DNA of 37,360 nt from JAZDEY01 sp043808325 [NCBI: Candidatus Eiseniibacteriota bacterium] (lineage in GTDB: Bacteria > Arandabacterota > Arandabacteria > Arandabacterales). The stretch's first letter is position 1. Every line of letters starts with the position of its first letter. The notes beneath the pieces are model-generated. The model did not search any database. It was not told the DNA's origin and was given only the letters and a program-made list of their open reading frames with translations. The stretch covers positions 1 to 37,360 of the forward strand of contig JAZDEY010000007.1 in assembly GCA_043808325.1 (NCBI GenBank), written 5' to 3'. Positions 17,116 to 26,028 of this stretch are shown here, piece after piece. The position numbers and the translations under genes were made by a program.

Positions 17116-17820
17116 ATGTTTCCGATCAGAGATAATGTTCCGTCGCGGAGTTTCCCCGTGATCACGATCTTGCTGATCGTGGTCAACGCGGTCATCTTTC
17201 TCTTCGAGGTTGCGATGGGCCCCCGGGCGCTGGCCGGCTTTGTCGCCCGCAATGCCCTGATTCCGGATCACGTGACCTCATATCTCTCGGGAGTCCATCT
17301 CCCCGCCGGGCACATCTTCTTCCCGTTCTTCTCATCGATGTTCTTGCACGGAGGATGGCTTCACCTTATCGGCAATATGTGGTTCCTGTGGATCTTCGGA
17401 GACAATGTCGAAGACCGGTTGGGCCACCTGCGGTTTCTGGTGTTCTACATCGCGTGCGGGCTCCTCGGCAACGTCGCGCACTACGCGTTTAACTCGGCCT
17501 CAAGCATGCCGTCGCTTGGGGCAAGCGGTGCAATCGCGGGCGTGCTGGGTGCCTACGCGATCTCGTATCCGAGGGCACGGATCCTTGTGCTGCTGCCGAT
17601 CTTCTTTTTCATACAGTTCATCGAACTGCCAGCGCTCGTGGTGCTTGGTTTCTGGTTCTTGCTCCAGTTCCTGAACGGGGCAGCGTCGTTTGTGAGGTCC
17701 AGCGGCACCGGTGGCGTGGCTTGGTGGGCCCACATCGGGGGTTTTGTCGGCGGGATTGCCATTTTCTATCTTTTCAGACCTCGCCCCCGCTATTGGTACG
17801 CCAGAGATCGGGAGACATGA
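17116..17820 (+). CDS. rhomboid family intramembrane serine protease
   Basis: A 234-residue membrane protein with about six or seven helices that cleaves transmembrane substrates inside the bilayer. Catalytic Ser137 lies in GASGAIAG and His206 in AHIGGFVGG; Asn87 in HLIGNMWFLW is the oxyanion-stabilising residue. The long first loop (about 36-70) and the FGDNVED motif after helix 2 are typical of the family. AGGGG at 17104-17108 precedes the ATG. The stop codon is 27 nt upstream of clpB, so membrane proteolysis and cytosolic disaggregation genes are likely on one transcript. Substrates are unknown. Confidence 0.93.
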   Translation: MFPIRDNVPSRSFPVITILLIVVNAVIFLFEVAMGPRALAGFVARNALIPDHVTSYLSGVHLPAGHIFFPFFSSMFLHGGWLHLIGNMWFLWIFGDNVEDRLGHLRFLVFYIACGLLGNVAHYAFNSASSMPSLGASGAIAGVLGAYAISYPRARILVLLPIFFFIQFIELPALVVLGFWFLLQFLNGAASFVRSSGTGGVAWWAHIGGFVGGIAIFYLFRPRPRYWYARDRET

Positions 17821-17847
17821 TGCGGACTGTTCTGAGGAGGAATCACG

Positions 17848-20442
17848 ATGAGGCTCGATAGATTCACAATCAAGGCGCAGGAAGCGATGACTGCCGCGCA
17901 GCGGATCGCTTCTGAGAACAATAACCAGGAGGTGGCTCCCGAGCACCTCCTCTCGGCACTGCTCGGGCAGGATGAGGGCGTTGTGCTGCCGATCATCAAG
18001 AAGGTGGGAGCGCAGGCTGATGCGATCAAGCGCGAGATCGCCGAAGAGATCGCGAGAATCCCAAAGGTCTATGGCGCGGCTGAGGCTGGCGGCTATCTCT
18101 CGCCGGCGCTGAAGAAGGCGGTCGACACCTCTTTCGGGGAGATGGAACGTCTCAAGGATGAGTTCCTAAGTACCGAGCATCTGCTGGTCGGCGTGATCGA
18201 CACCGATTCCAGGGCAAGCGACATTCTTCGCCGCAACGGTGTGACCAAGGACAATGTGTATCAGGCTCTTGTGGAGATAAGAGGCAGCCAGCGGGTCACC
18301 GATCAGACTCCCGAGGATAAGTACCAGGCGCTCCAGAAGTTCGGGCGCGATCTTACGGATCTTGCGCGGAAGGGCAAACTCGATCCCGTGATAGGCCGGG
18401 ACGATGAAATCCGTCGCGTGGTGCAGGTGCTCTCCCGGCGGACCAAGAACAATCCCGTTCTGATCGGGGAGCCGGGAGTCGGCAAGACAGCGATCGTCGA
18501 GGGCCTGGCGCAGCGCGTGATGAAGGGTGACGTGCCCGAGACCTTGAAGGACAAGCGGGTGGTGGCGCTTGATATCGGCGCACTGGTAGCCGGCTCGAAG
18601 TACCGCGGGGAGTTCGAGGAACGGCTCAAGGCGGTCTTAAGAGAAATCGAAGAAGCCGGAGGCAAGGTGATCCTCTTTATCGACGAGCTCCACACGCTGG
18701 TGGGGGCGGGCGGCGCCGAGGGCGCGGTGGACGCCTCCAACATGCTGAAGCCCGCGCTGGCCCGTGGGGAGCTCCGCGCGATTGGGGCAACCACGGTGGA
18801 TGAATACCGCAAGCGGATTGAGAAGGACCCCGCACTGGAGCGACGCTTCCAGCCGATCCTGGTTGATGAGCCAAGTGTTGAAGACACCATAGCGATCCTG
18901 CGGGGTCTGAAGGAACGTTACGAAGTCCACCACGGCGTAGCGATAAAGGACTCGGCTCTGGTGGCGGCGGCCGTGCTCTCGCACCGTTACATAACCGATC
19001 GCTTCCTGCCGGATAAGGCCGTGGACCTCATTGATGAAGCCGCATCGCGCCTCAGGATCGAGATAGACTCGCTACCTACGGAGATTGACGAGGTCGAGCG
19101 CCGGATCATGCAGCTTACGATCGAGAAGCAGGCTCTGTCGAAGGAGAAAGACAAGGCCTCGAAGGAGCGCCTCGCCAAGGTGGAGAAGGAGATCGCCGAA
19201 CTCACCGAGAAATCCACCGGCATGAAGGCCCACTGGCAGGCGGAGAAGCAGATCATAGAGAAGATGGGCAAGATCAAGCAGGATATCGAACGGACCAAGC
19301 AGGAGGGAGAGACCGCCGAACGCACCGGCAATCTCGAGCGAGCCGCGGAGATCCGCTATGGCACGATGGTGGCCCTCAACAAGGACCTCGAGAGCGAGAC
19401 CAAGCATCTCCAGGAACTCCAGAAGGACACCAAGATGCTCAAGGAAGAGGTCGACGAGGACGACATCGCCGAGATCGTGTCCAAATGGACGGGGATTCCG
19501 GTCTCGCGCATGCTCGAGGGCGAGATCGAGAAGCTGGTCAAGATGGAGGAACGCCTGAGGCTCCGGGTGGTGGGTCAGGATCAGGCGATAGAGGCCGTGT
19601 CGGATGCCGTGAGGCGCGCTAGGGCGGGGCTTCAGGATCCCAACCGGCCGCTGGGATCCTTTATTTTCCTCGGGCCCACGGGTGTGGGGAAGACCGAGCT
19701 TGCGCGGGCTCTGGCCCAGTTCCTGTTTGATGATGAGCGCGCGATGATCCGGATCGACATGTCGGAGTTCATGGAGCGCCATTCGGGCGCCCGGCTGATC
19801 GGGGCGCCGCCGGGCTACGTCGGTTATGAGGAAGGCGGATACCTCACCGAAGCGATCCGAAGGAAACCCTACTCGGTGATCTTGTTCGATGAGATCGAGA
19901 AGGCGCACCAGGATGTGTTCAATCTCTTGTTGCAGATTCTGGACGACGGCCGCCTGACCGATGGCAAAGGCCGCACGGTGGATTTCAAGAACTCCGTGAT
20001 CATCATGACCTCCAACATAGGAAGCCAGTGGATCCGGGATGTCGGCGGCGATGACGCGGAGATGCGCAAGCGCGTGATGGAGGCGCTCCGGGAGCACTTT
20101 AGACCCGAGTTTCTGAACCGAATCGACGAGACCATCATCTTCAATAGTCTGGGGCTCGAGGAGATCAAGAAGATAGTCGATCTCCAGATTGACCGGCTCA
20201 AGGACAGGGTCAAGGAGAGGAAGATGGGTATCGTCCTTACCGACCGGGCGAAGGATTTCGTCGCGAAGGACGGTTTCGATCCGACCTACGGCGCGAGACC
20301 CTTGAGGCGCACCATCGAGAAGCAGATCCAGAATCCGCTGGCCCTGAAGCTGCTCGAAGGTGATTTTGCCGAGGGAGACACCATCGAAGTGGACCTGGAT
20401 CCCAAGGCCCATGGTCTCAAGTTCAGGAAGGTGACGAAGTAA
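17848..20442 (+). CDS. clpB: ATP-dependent chaperone ClpB
   Basis: A Hsp100 disaggregase that threads aggregated protein through a hexameric ring, working with DnaK. The 864 residues carry the complete architecture: N-terminal Clp repeat domain (about 1-150), AAA-1 with Walker A GEPGVGKT (207-214), a long charged coiled-coil middle domain (about 405-525), AAA-2 with Walker A GPTGVGKT (609-616), and a C-terminal D2-small domain with the GARPLRR motif. Length matches the family (about 860). No ClpP-binding IGF/L loop is evident, as expected for ClpB. AGGAGG lies just upstream of the ATG. It is second in the unit after the rhomboid gene. Confidence 0.98.
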   Translation: MRLDRFTIKAQEAMTAAQRIASENNNQEVAPEHLLSALLGQDEGVVLPIIKKVGAQADAIKREIAEEIARIPKVYGAAEAGGYLSPALKKAVDTSFGEMERLKDEFLSTEHLLVGVIDTDSRASDILRRNGVTKDNVYQALVEIRGSQRVTDQTPEDKYQALQKFGRDLTDLARKGKLDPVIGRDDEIRRVVQVLSRRTKNNPVLIGEPGVGKTAIVEGLAQRVMKGDVPETLKDKRVVALDIGALVAGSKYRGEFEERLKAVLREIEEAGGKVILFIDELHTLVGAGGAEGAVDASNMLKPALARGELRAIGATTVDEYRKRIEKDPALERRFQPILVDEPSVEDTIAILRGLKERYEVHHGVAIKDSALVAAAVLSHRYITDRFLPDKAVDLIDEAASRLRIEIDSLPTEIDEVERRIMQLTIEKQALSKEKDKASKERLAKVEKEIAELTEKSTGMKAHWQAEKQIIEKMGKIKQDIERTKQEGETAERTGNLERAAEIRYGTMVALNKDLESETKHLQELQKDTKMLKEEVDEDDIAEIVSKWTGIPVSRMLEGEIEKLVKMEERLRLRVVGQDQAIEAVSDAVRRARAGLQDPNRPLGSFIFLGPTGVGKTELARALAQFLFDDERAMIRIDMSEFMERHSGARLIGAPPGYVGYEEGGYLTEAIRRKPYSVILFDEIEKAHQDVFNLLLQILDDGRLTDGKGRTVDFKNSVIIMTSNIGSQWIRDVGGDDAEMRKRVMEALREHFRPEFLNRIDETIIFNSLGLEEIKKIVDLQIDRLKDRVKERKMGIVLTDRAKDFVAKDGFDPTYGARPLRRTIEKQIQNPLALKLLEGDFAEGDTIEVDLDPKAHGLKFRKVTK

Positions 20443-20523
20443 AACAGAAGGAGGCCTGGTTTACCGCCTGAGAGCACGGCCTCCGCCGGCTAGTTCCAGC
20501 TCGAGCCCCGGTCGCCTGTTTGG

Positions 20524-20553
20524 TTGACAGGGCGGCCACTGATATGGTATAAT
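20524..20553 (+). promoter_or_regulatory. strong sigma70 promoter upstream of the M14 peptidase gene
   Basis: A perfect TTGACA (20524-20529) and a perfect TATAAT (20548-20553) are 18 nt apart, with an extended -10 (TGG). This is the closest match to consensus in the window. Transcription would start near 20560. Confidence 0.8.
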
Positions 20554-20573
20554 GGAGTATGGATAAAAGAGAT

Positions 20574-20606
20574 GGGGCAGCCTGCGCGCTGCCCCGATTT
20601 TGCTTT
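20574..20606 (+). terminator. terminator-like hairpin in the leader of the M14 peptidase gene
   Basis: GGGGCAGC (20574-20581) pairs perfectly with GCTGCCCC (20588-20595) around a 6-nt loop, followed by GATTTTGCTTT. It begins only about 14 nt after the predicted transcription start and lies 40 nt before the peptidase ATG. It could attenuate the strong promoter, stabilise the 5' end of the mRNA, or end clpB read-through. The hairpin is seen; the function is inferred. Confidence 0.55.
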
Positions 20607-20645
20607 GGATTCAGGATCGGTGTGACACCTTGAGGAGGCACTAGC

Positions 20646-22868
20646 ATGCGCAAGGGTATAGCCCTGTTTGGACTTGCTCTTCTCGCCCTGAGCATTTCGG
20701 CATCAAACACATCTGCAAGCGACGTACTAATAAGGGTTTATTTCGATAACTTCGAGCATCTTCAGAAGGTAGTCTCCCGGTTTGACGATGTGGCATCCTG
20801 GGGAGGGCGCCGTTACGCCGACATCGTGGTTCCCTCGGAGCGCTTCCTGGAGCTCAACCAGATTGCTCCCAATCACGACATCCTAATTGCCGATATCGAT
20901 AAGTACATGGAAACCAGCGGGGCCCTCAGCATCGGCAGCGCGTACCACACCTACGAGGAGGCCCACGCCGAGATGGATAGCGTGGCCGGCGCCCATCCGA
21001 CCATCTGCCGCGTCCAGTCAATCGGTAAGAGCATTGAGAACCGGGACATCTGGGCGGCCAAGGTCTCCGACAACGTCAATGCCACCGAGAGCGAACCGCG
21101 TGTACTTTACATGGGTAACCACCATGCCCGCGAGATCGTGACGGTCGAGATCCCCCTCTACATCATGGAGTATTTCGTCGATAACTACGGCACCGATCCG
21201 AGAGTGACCAATCTGGTTGACAACCGCGAGATCTGGTTCATACCGATCGTCAACCCCGACGGCCGCGAGTACGTCCAGAACTACAACAACAACTGGAGAA
21301 AGAACCGCCGCTTAAATAGCGGAGGGTCCTACGGCGTGGATCTTAACCGTAACTACGGCTATATGTGGGGCTACGACGATGAAGGCTCCAGCCCTGTTCA
21401 ATCGAACGACACCTACCGGGGCACCGCGCCCTTCTCCGAGCCTGAGACCCAGGCGGTACGGGATTTCTCGATCGCCCAGAACTTCACGATGTGCTTGTCG
21501 TTCCACAGCTACGCCAACCAGATACTCTATCCTTGGGGTTATATCCCCGCCGTGACGGTAGATAACGATCTCTTCAACGCGCTCGGCGACAGTATGTCTT
21601 TCTTTAACGGCTACCAGCAGGGGCCTGCGGCCACCACCATATACATCACCAACGGTGACAGCGATGACTGGTTCTACGGCGAGCAGACCCTGAAGGACAA
21701 GTGCTTCTCATATACCTTTGAAGTCGGCAGCCAGTTCCTTCCGCCCGAATCGCAGATTCTTCCGCTCTGTCAGGCGAACCTTCAGCCGAGCCTCGTGATG
21801 GCTGACTATGCGGACAACCTTGCGCGGATTCTGCCGCCGGCGACGCCCATTCTGGATCCTCTTGCCGACGACGATGACGGCGTCTTCGCCGTTTCGTGGG
21901 ATCCCAACGCCGACCCTGCCAATCCGCCCGCGACGTACTCATTGATGGAACGGACCGGAGAATCGACGACTACGGACAACTGTGAAAGCGATGTCAATTG
22001 GATCAGGGAAGGGTTTTCGCTGAAGACCACACGTTATCACAGCGCGACCCAGAGTCTCTATGGCGGCAAGACCAACAATCGGGACGCCAGACTGACCGGT
22101 CGGATCGCCCTCGCTGTGGAGGCCGGCGACACGCTCTACCTGTGGTGCTGGTACGCGATTGAACTCGACTACGATTACGCGTACATCGAAGTATCCACCG
22201 ACGGCGGCGGGCACTTCTATCCGATTCCGGGTAACATCACCACCAACTATAATCCTAACGGCACTAATATGGGTAACGGCATCACCGGATCGTCCTCAAC
22301 CTGGGTCAGAGGAAGCTTCCCGCTCGGCGCCTACGCGGATTCAACCGTGGTTGTGCGCTTGCGTTACAAAACCGATGCAGGCACTCTCGGAGAAGGCATC
22401 TACTTCGATGATATCTTGCCCGTCCAGACCTTTGGCGTATCGACGATCCTGAGTAGTGCCATAACCGAGACCCATTACGATCTCGCGAGGCCGGTGGGGA
22501 CATACTACTACGAAGTCAAGGCCAAGGACGTTGACGGCCAGTGGGGCTACTGGAGCCAGAGGCAGTCGCTCGACGTTACCGGCGCCGGAGTTCCGGATGT
22601 GGTCCAGGCCGCCGAGGGTCTTAGGTTCGCGAACCCCGTTCGTGCAGGGAGCACGGTGGAGTTCTTGGTGGCTGGCGGCCGAAGCGGCAGAATTGCCATC
22701 TTCGATGTCGCCGGACGGCTGGTGAGAGACATGGAGGTGGCTGCAACGGGTAAGGCCTCCTGGGATCTCACCGACAAGGGCGGCAGAGTCGCGTCCCCCG
22801 GCATCTACTTCGTGAGGTTCGGGGATTCAAGGAATGCGATTGGGGCTAAACTGATTGTCTTGAAGTAA
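20646..22868 (+). CDS. secreted M14 zinc carboxypeptidase with C-terminal sorting-type domain
   Basis: A 740-residue secreted carboxypeptidase. Residues 1-24 are a signal peptide and 25-90 a propeptide-like domain. The M14 domain (about 95-395) has zinc ligands His160/Glu163 (GNHHAREI) and His287 (SFHSY), the substrate-binding segment NNNWRKNRR and DLNRNYGYMW, and catalytic Glu359 (YTFEVGS). Residues about 450-600 look like a jelly-roll, MAM-type beta domain (TGRIALAVEAGDTLYLWCWY), followed by a fibronectin-like stretch. The last 80 residues repeat the FDVAGRLVRD...SPGIYFVRF pattern of the other two secreted peptidases. The gene stands alone between the leader hairpin and the terminator at 22890. 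It probably releases amino acids from peptides generated by the S8 and M28 enzymes (inference). Confidence 0.94.
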   Translation: MRKGIALFGLALLALSISASNTSASDVLIRVYFDNFEHLQKVVSRFDDVASWGGRRYADIVVPSERFLELNQIAPNHDILIADIDKYMETSGALSIGSAYHTYEEAHAEMDSVAGAHPTICRVQSIGKSIENRDIWAAKVSDNVNATESEPRVLYMGNHHAREIVTVEIPLYIMEYFVDNYGTDPRVTNLVDNREIWFIPIVNPDGREYVQNYNNNWRKNRRLNSGGSYGVDLNRNYGYMWGYDDEGSSPVQSNDTYRGTAPFSEPETQAVRDFSIAQNFTMCLSFHSYANQILYPWGYIPAVTVDNDLFNALGDSMSFFNGYQQGPAATTIYITNGDSDDWFYGEQTLKDKCFSYTFEVGSQFLPPESQILPLCQANLQPSLVMADYADNLARILPPATPILDPLADDDDGVFAVSWDPNADPANPPATYSLMERTGESTTTDNCESDVNWIREGFSLKTTRYHSATQSLYGGKTNNRDARLTGRIALAVEAGDTLYLWCWYAIELDYDYAYIEVSTDGGGHFYPIPGNITTNYNPNGTNMGNGITGSSSTWVRGSFPLGAYADSTVVVRLRYKTDAGTLGEGIYFDDILPVQTFGVSTILSSAITETHYDLARPVGTYYYEVKAKDVDGQWGYWSQRQSLDVTGAGVPDVVQAAEGLRFANPVRAGSTVEFLVAGGRSGRIAIFDVAGRLVRDMEVAATGKASWDLTDKGGRVASPGIYFVRFGDSRNAIGAKLIVLK

Positions 22869-22889
22869 CAACTGTCTCAGTTGTCCTGA

Positions 22890-22924
22890 GGGGCCGTGGT
22901 GTTCGCACCACGGCCCTCGGTTTT
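22890..22924 (+). terminator. Rho-independent terminator after the M14 peptidase gene
   Basis: GGGCCGTGGTG (22891-22901) and CACCACGGCCC (22906-22916) form an 11-bp perfect stem with a TTCG loop, followed by TCGGTTTT. A smaller hairpin, ACAACTG/CAGTTGT, precedes it directly after the stop codon. The T tract is only on the plus strand, so it serves this gene and not the convergent operon. Confidence 0.88.
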
Positions 22925-22979
22925 CAGGCTAGCCTAACATCCTGATGATGTGCCCTCCGGGTGTCGTCTGGAGCAAGTC

Positions 22980-23678
22980 CTACTTGGACGAGAAGCGGTA
23001 ACCTACGCCGTGGACAGTGATGATATGCCGAGGGTTTGAAGGAGCGTCCTCGATCTTCTGGCGCAGCTTGGCCACGTGCTGATCGAGGGTACGGGTTGTG
23101 CCCTCGTACTTCATACCCCATACTTCGTCAAGAATCTTGAACCTGTCCAGGGCCTCACCCTCGTGTTCCACGAAGATCTGCATCAGGTGAACTTCCCGCA
23201 CAGTGAGCGGGAACTCTTTCTTGCCCTTGTGGCCCTTGAGGGTGGCGGGGTCAATCCTGACATTGCCAAAAGCGATGGGGCGATCGCTACGGCTCTTGGC
23301 AGCGTTCTCCGGCCTTGCGCGGCGCAGGGCGGCTCGAACCCGCGCCAGCAGTTCGTTTACGCCGAAGGGCTTCACTATGTAATCGTCGGCGCCTATCTCA
23401 AGGCCAACCACTTTGTCGATCTCCTCCCCCTTGGCGGTAAGCATCACGATCGGTGTGGACTGGTCCCTGCGACGTATCTCCTTGCAAACGTCATAGCCGC
23501 TCTTCTCGGGTATCATGATGTCGAGCAGGATCAAGTCGGGTTTATGCGACTCATAGAGGAGCAAGGCTTTCTTGCCGTTGGTGGCCCGGTGGACGGCAAA
23601 GCCCTCGCCCTCAAGCAGGTCAGTTAGACCGGCGAGGATCGCCAGGTCATCTTCCACCACAAGTATGGTTTCCTTCAC
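22980..23678 (-). CDS. OmpR/PhoB-family response regulator
   Basis: A 232-residue two-domain regulator. The receiver domain is intact: acidic pair Glu9-Asp10/Asp11 (VVEDD), phosphoacceptor Asp53 (LLDIMIP), switch Thr81 (MLTAKG) and Lys103 (VKPF). The C-terminal winged helix (about 130-230) ends with LDQHVAKLRQKIE and HGVGYRFS, typical of PhoB/PhoP. Its ATG overlaps the kinase stop codon by 4 nt (23675-23678), so the pair is translationally coupled and a cognate two-component system. It probably binds the TTTTACA direct repeats at 28510-28537 upstream of the operon (inference from repeat type and spacing). It is the last gene of the unit. Confidence 0.96.
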   Translation of the reverse strand: MKETILVVEDDLAILAGLTDLLEGEGFAVHRATNGKKALLLYESHKPDLILLDIMIPEKSGYDVCKEIRRRDQSTPIVMLTAKGEEIDKVVGLEIGADDYIVKPFGVNELLARVRAALRRARPENAAKSRSDRPIAFGNVRIDPATLKGHKGKKEFPLTVREVHLMQIFVEHEGEALDRFKILDEVWGMKYEGTTRTLDQHVAKLRQKIEDAPSNPRHIITVHGVGYRFSSK

Positions 23679-25957
23679 GGTGTATCCTCGATAAGCGGCA
23701 ACACGATCTTGAAGGTGCTGCCGCCGCCCTCGCGGCCCGAGTAGGTGATGTCACCCTTATGGTCCCGGGCGATCCGCCTGGCAATCGTGAGCCCCAGCCC
23801 GGTACCTTTGACCCGTGAGGTGAGAGCGTCGTCCACCCTATAGAACTCAGCGAAAATCTTTTCGGCCTCGCCAGCTGGAATTCCGATACCGCGGTCACTG
23901 ACGCCGATCACGGCCTTGCCGTCCTCGCGGCCCACGGAGACTTCGATCTCCTTTGAAGCATCGGAGTATTTCTCGGCATTGGAAAGCAAATTGACGAGCG
24001 CCTGCTTTATTGCCTCCTCATCGGCGTGAACCAAGGCGTGCTCGCATGCTGCTCTGAGAGTTATCGTGAACCCTTTGTTCTCAAGGCTTGCGCGCTGGCT
24101 CTCTACTGTGCTCGCGGCGAGGGCGACCAGGTCACACGGCTTCATGGTGTAGCGTTTCTTGTCCTGTTCCATGCGCGAGAAATCGAGCACGTTGTTGATG
24201 AGGCGCGTGAGCCGCTCGGTCTCGGCCTTCATGATGTCCAGGTACTGCATGCGCTTCGCCTCGTCGGGCTGGCGTCCTTCCCGGAGCATCTCCGCAAACA
24301 TCCGGATGGAGGTCAGGGGCGTCTTGAGCTCATGGGAGACGTTGGCCACGAAGGTCGTCTTCTGCTGGGCAAGTTTGAGCTCTGCCGACGCGGATCGCAC
24401 GACGAGCATTCCTCCAGTGACGATCGACACGAACATGATGAAGACGAGAACCCACATGACCACCGTCGTGGTTCGCGCTCTCGAGGAGATCACCCCGGGA
24501 TCGGTGAGGTATGCCGCGACCTCCCATCCGGGGAGGGCCTCACTTATCTCCTGGGCGACAAAGGGCCGGCGCCAATCACGGCTCGCCTGGCCCGGGGGAA
24601 CTATGAGGGGCTGGCCCTTCTCATCAAGCACGGTGAGAATCCTTGAGGGCGAGTAGATACCAGGCAGGGCCCCGATGATGCGCTCCCGGAATTGCTGTGC
24701 CGCAACCAGGCAGCCTACTATGTTGCCGGTTGAGAGCTTTTGCCAGTAGAGCAGCCTGAGCTGGCCATCGGCAGTGAGCGGAATGATTCCGCTCTGTCCG
24801 CGGGCGACGATCTCGCTGAACTTGAGAGGCTGCGAAATGAATATGGACCTGAGTCTCTCGGCCTGTTCCAAAGCCTTGCGGTCTTCGCTCCGGATGGTTG
24901 CCGATCTGACCGGCCGCGCCGCAACATCTTTCCTCAGCTTCGTGACCTCGTGGTGGGCTTTGGTTTCATCGTTGGGTACTTGGAGCTGGGGCGTACCCGA
25001 CTCGAGATCTTCTTTCCCCTGGTCCAGCACCGGCTCAACATTGCGGTAGGATATCTGCTGCCCCTCGGTCGCCGCCTTCTCGTAGACCTTCTTACGGACA
25101 GGCTCGCTCTGCTGGAACTCGCTAATCGCCGTCTGTCTCAGGGATTGTTCGCCCATCGCGGGCTCTTGTGTTGTGGCCTTATCGGAAGCGGGAGGGAGGC
25201 CCGCCCCGGTCGCCTGCGTCCCGGACATCAGAGCGTCTTGGGGAAGGACTTTTGCGGACGGACGCTCGCCGGAACCTATCTCGCTGGTAGTCCTCTCGAC
25301 TGCTGCGCGATCGCCCTTCGCCGTGACACCGGCCACGGGTGGCCTCTCCGATTGCATGCTCACAGACGCGCCGACCGGCTGCTCCTTCTCCGCTATCGGC
25401 GCCTCCGCCCGTTGGACCTGCTCATGCTGCGATAGCTCGCCGGTCAATGCCACAACTGTAGTCGTTTCCTCGGACCCGGCGACTCTGACCTCGTCGCCAA
25501 CGATGTCTTCTTTGTATGCGACAGCAATGTTCTCATAGATTGGCACCTCAGCCTCACCGCGCAGGAAAGCTTGCTGCTTATCAATGAAATCCGATTCTCG
25601 CGCTCCGGCCTGTCTATCAGGTGCGGGCCACAGAATCTCGTAGTCCGGTGACAGGAGGAAGGGGATGTCAACTAGGGAGGATCTCATCTTCCAGAGTTCC
25701 AGCGAATCGGCGGGATTCTTCCCAAACGAGACACTGGCGGTACCTGCGAGCTCACTCTGGACCCCGGCGATTTCGGTTGTGATGCGCGTCGAGACATGAT
25801 CCACTTCGGCCGACAAGGTCCGCTCGAGCTGCCGCTCGATGTAGACCTCTTCCCGGCCAATGGACCTGATTGCTAATAGGCCGAGCACCACCGCGGGCAC
25901 GATCACTACCCCGATGAAGAGTATTCCGAGGTATTGCGATAGGCGGTGCCTCACCAT
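23675..25957 (-). CDS. membrane sensor histidine kinase with long disordered extracytoplasmic insert
   Basis: A 760-residue PhoR-like kinase. A first transmembrane helix (about 10-30) is followed by an extracytoplasmic region to about 497 and a second helix (about 498-519). The cytoplasmic part has HisKA with phospho-accepting His542 (NVSHELKTPL), an N box (NLLSNAEKYS), and the G1 and G2 boxes (DRGIGIP, GTGLGLTI). Unusually, residues about 162-352 of the sensor region are low-complexity, rich in Glu, Gln, Ala, Thr and Pro, without recognisable fold, and split what seems to be one sensor domain. The start is placed at the ATG at 25957 because GAGGTG lies 8 nt upstream; a GTG at 25966 is too close to that site. 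It is the third gene of the ARPP-VWA-kinase-regulator operon. Confidence 0.94.
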   Translation of the reverse strand: MVRHRLSQYLGILFIGVVIVPAVVLGLLAIRSIGREEVYIERQLERTLSAEVDHVSTRITTEIAGVQSELAGTASVSFGKNPADSLELWKMRSSLVDIPFLLSPDYEILWPAPDRQAGARESDFIDKQQAFLRGEAEVPIYENIAVAYKEDIVGDEVRVAGSEETTTVVALTGELSQHEQVQRAEAPIAEKEQPVGASVSMQSERPPVAGVTAKGDRAAVERTTSEIGSGERPSAKVLPQDALMSGTQATGAGLPPASDKATTQEPAMGEQSLRQTAISEFQQSEPVRKKVYEKAATEGQQISYRNVEPVLDQGKEDLESGTPQLQVPNDETKAHHEVTKLRKDVAARPVRSATIRSEDRKALEQAERLRSIFISQPLKFSEIVARGQSGIIPLTADGQLRLLYWQKLSTGNIVGCLVAAQQFRERIIGALPGIYSPSRILTVLDEKGQPLIVPPGQASRDWRRPFVAQEISEALPGWEVAAYLTDPGVISSRARTTTVVMWVLVFIMFVSIVTGGMLVVRSASAELKLAQQKTTFVANVSHELKTPLTSIRMFAEMLREGRQPDEAKRMQYLDIMKAETERLTRLINNVLDFSRMEQDKKRYTMKPCDLVALAASTVESQRASLENKGFTITLRAACEHALVHADEEAIKQALVNLLSNAEKYSDASKEIEVSVGREDGKAVIGVSDRGIGIPAGEAEKIFAEFYRVDDALTSRVKGTGLGLTIARRIARDHKGDITYSGREGGGSTFKIVLPLIEDTP

Positions 25958-25975
25958 GCTAAGCACACCTCAGTA

Positions 25976-26025
25976 GGTTGGTGGGTGCGACTGACCCGAG
26001 GCCCGCGCACCCACCGCATCCAACC
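25976..26025 (-). repeat. intercistronic inverted repeat between the VWA and kinase genes
   Basis: GGTGGGTGCG (25980-25989) pairs perfectly with CGCACCCACC (26006-26015) across a 16-nt loop, and GGTT/AACC extends the stem with a small bulge. No T tract follows on the minus strand, so it is not a classical terminator. In this position it could stabilise the upstream mRNA or set different levels for the secreted proteins and the kinase. Confidence 0.55.
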
Positions 26026-26028
26026 GCT

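Noticed and set aside
19072-20412. 446-codon minus-strand frame opposite clpB
   Set aside because: ClpB is intact over the same bases; the antisense frame is an effect of codon bias.
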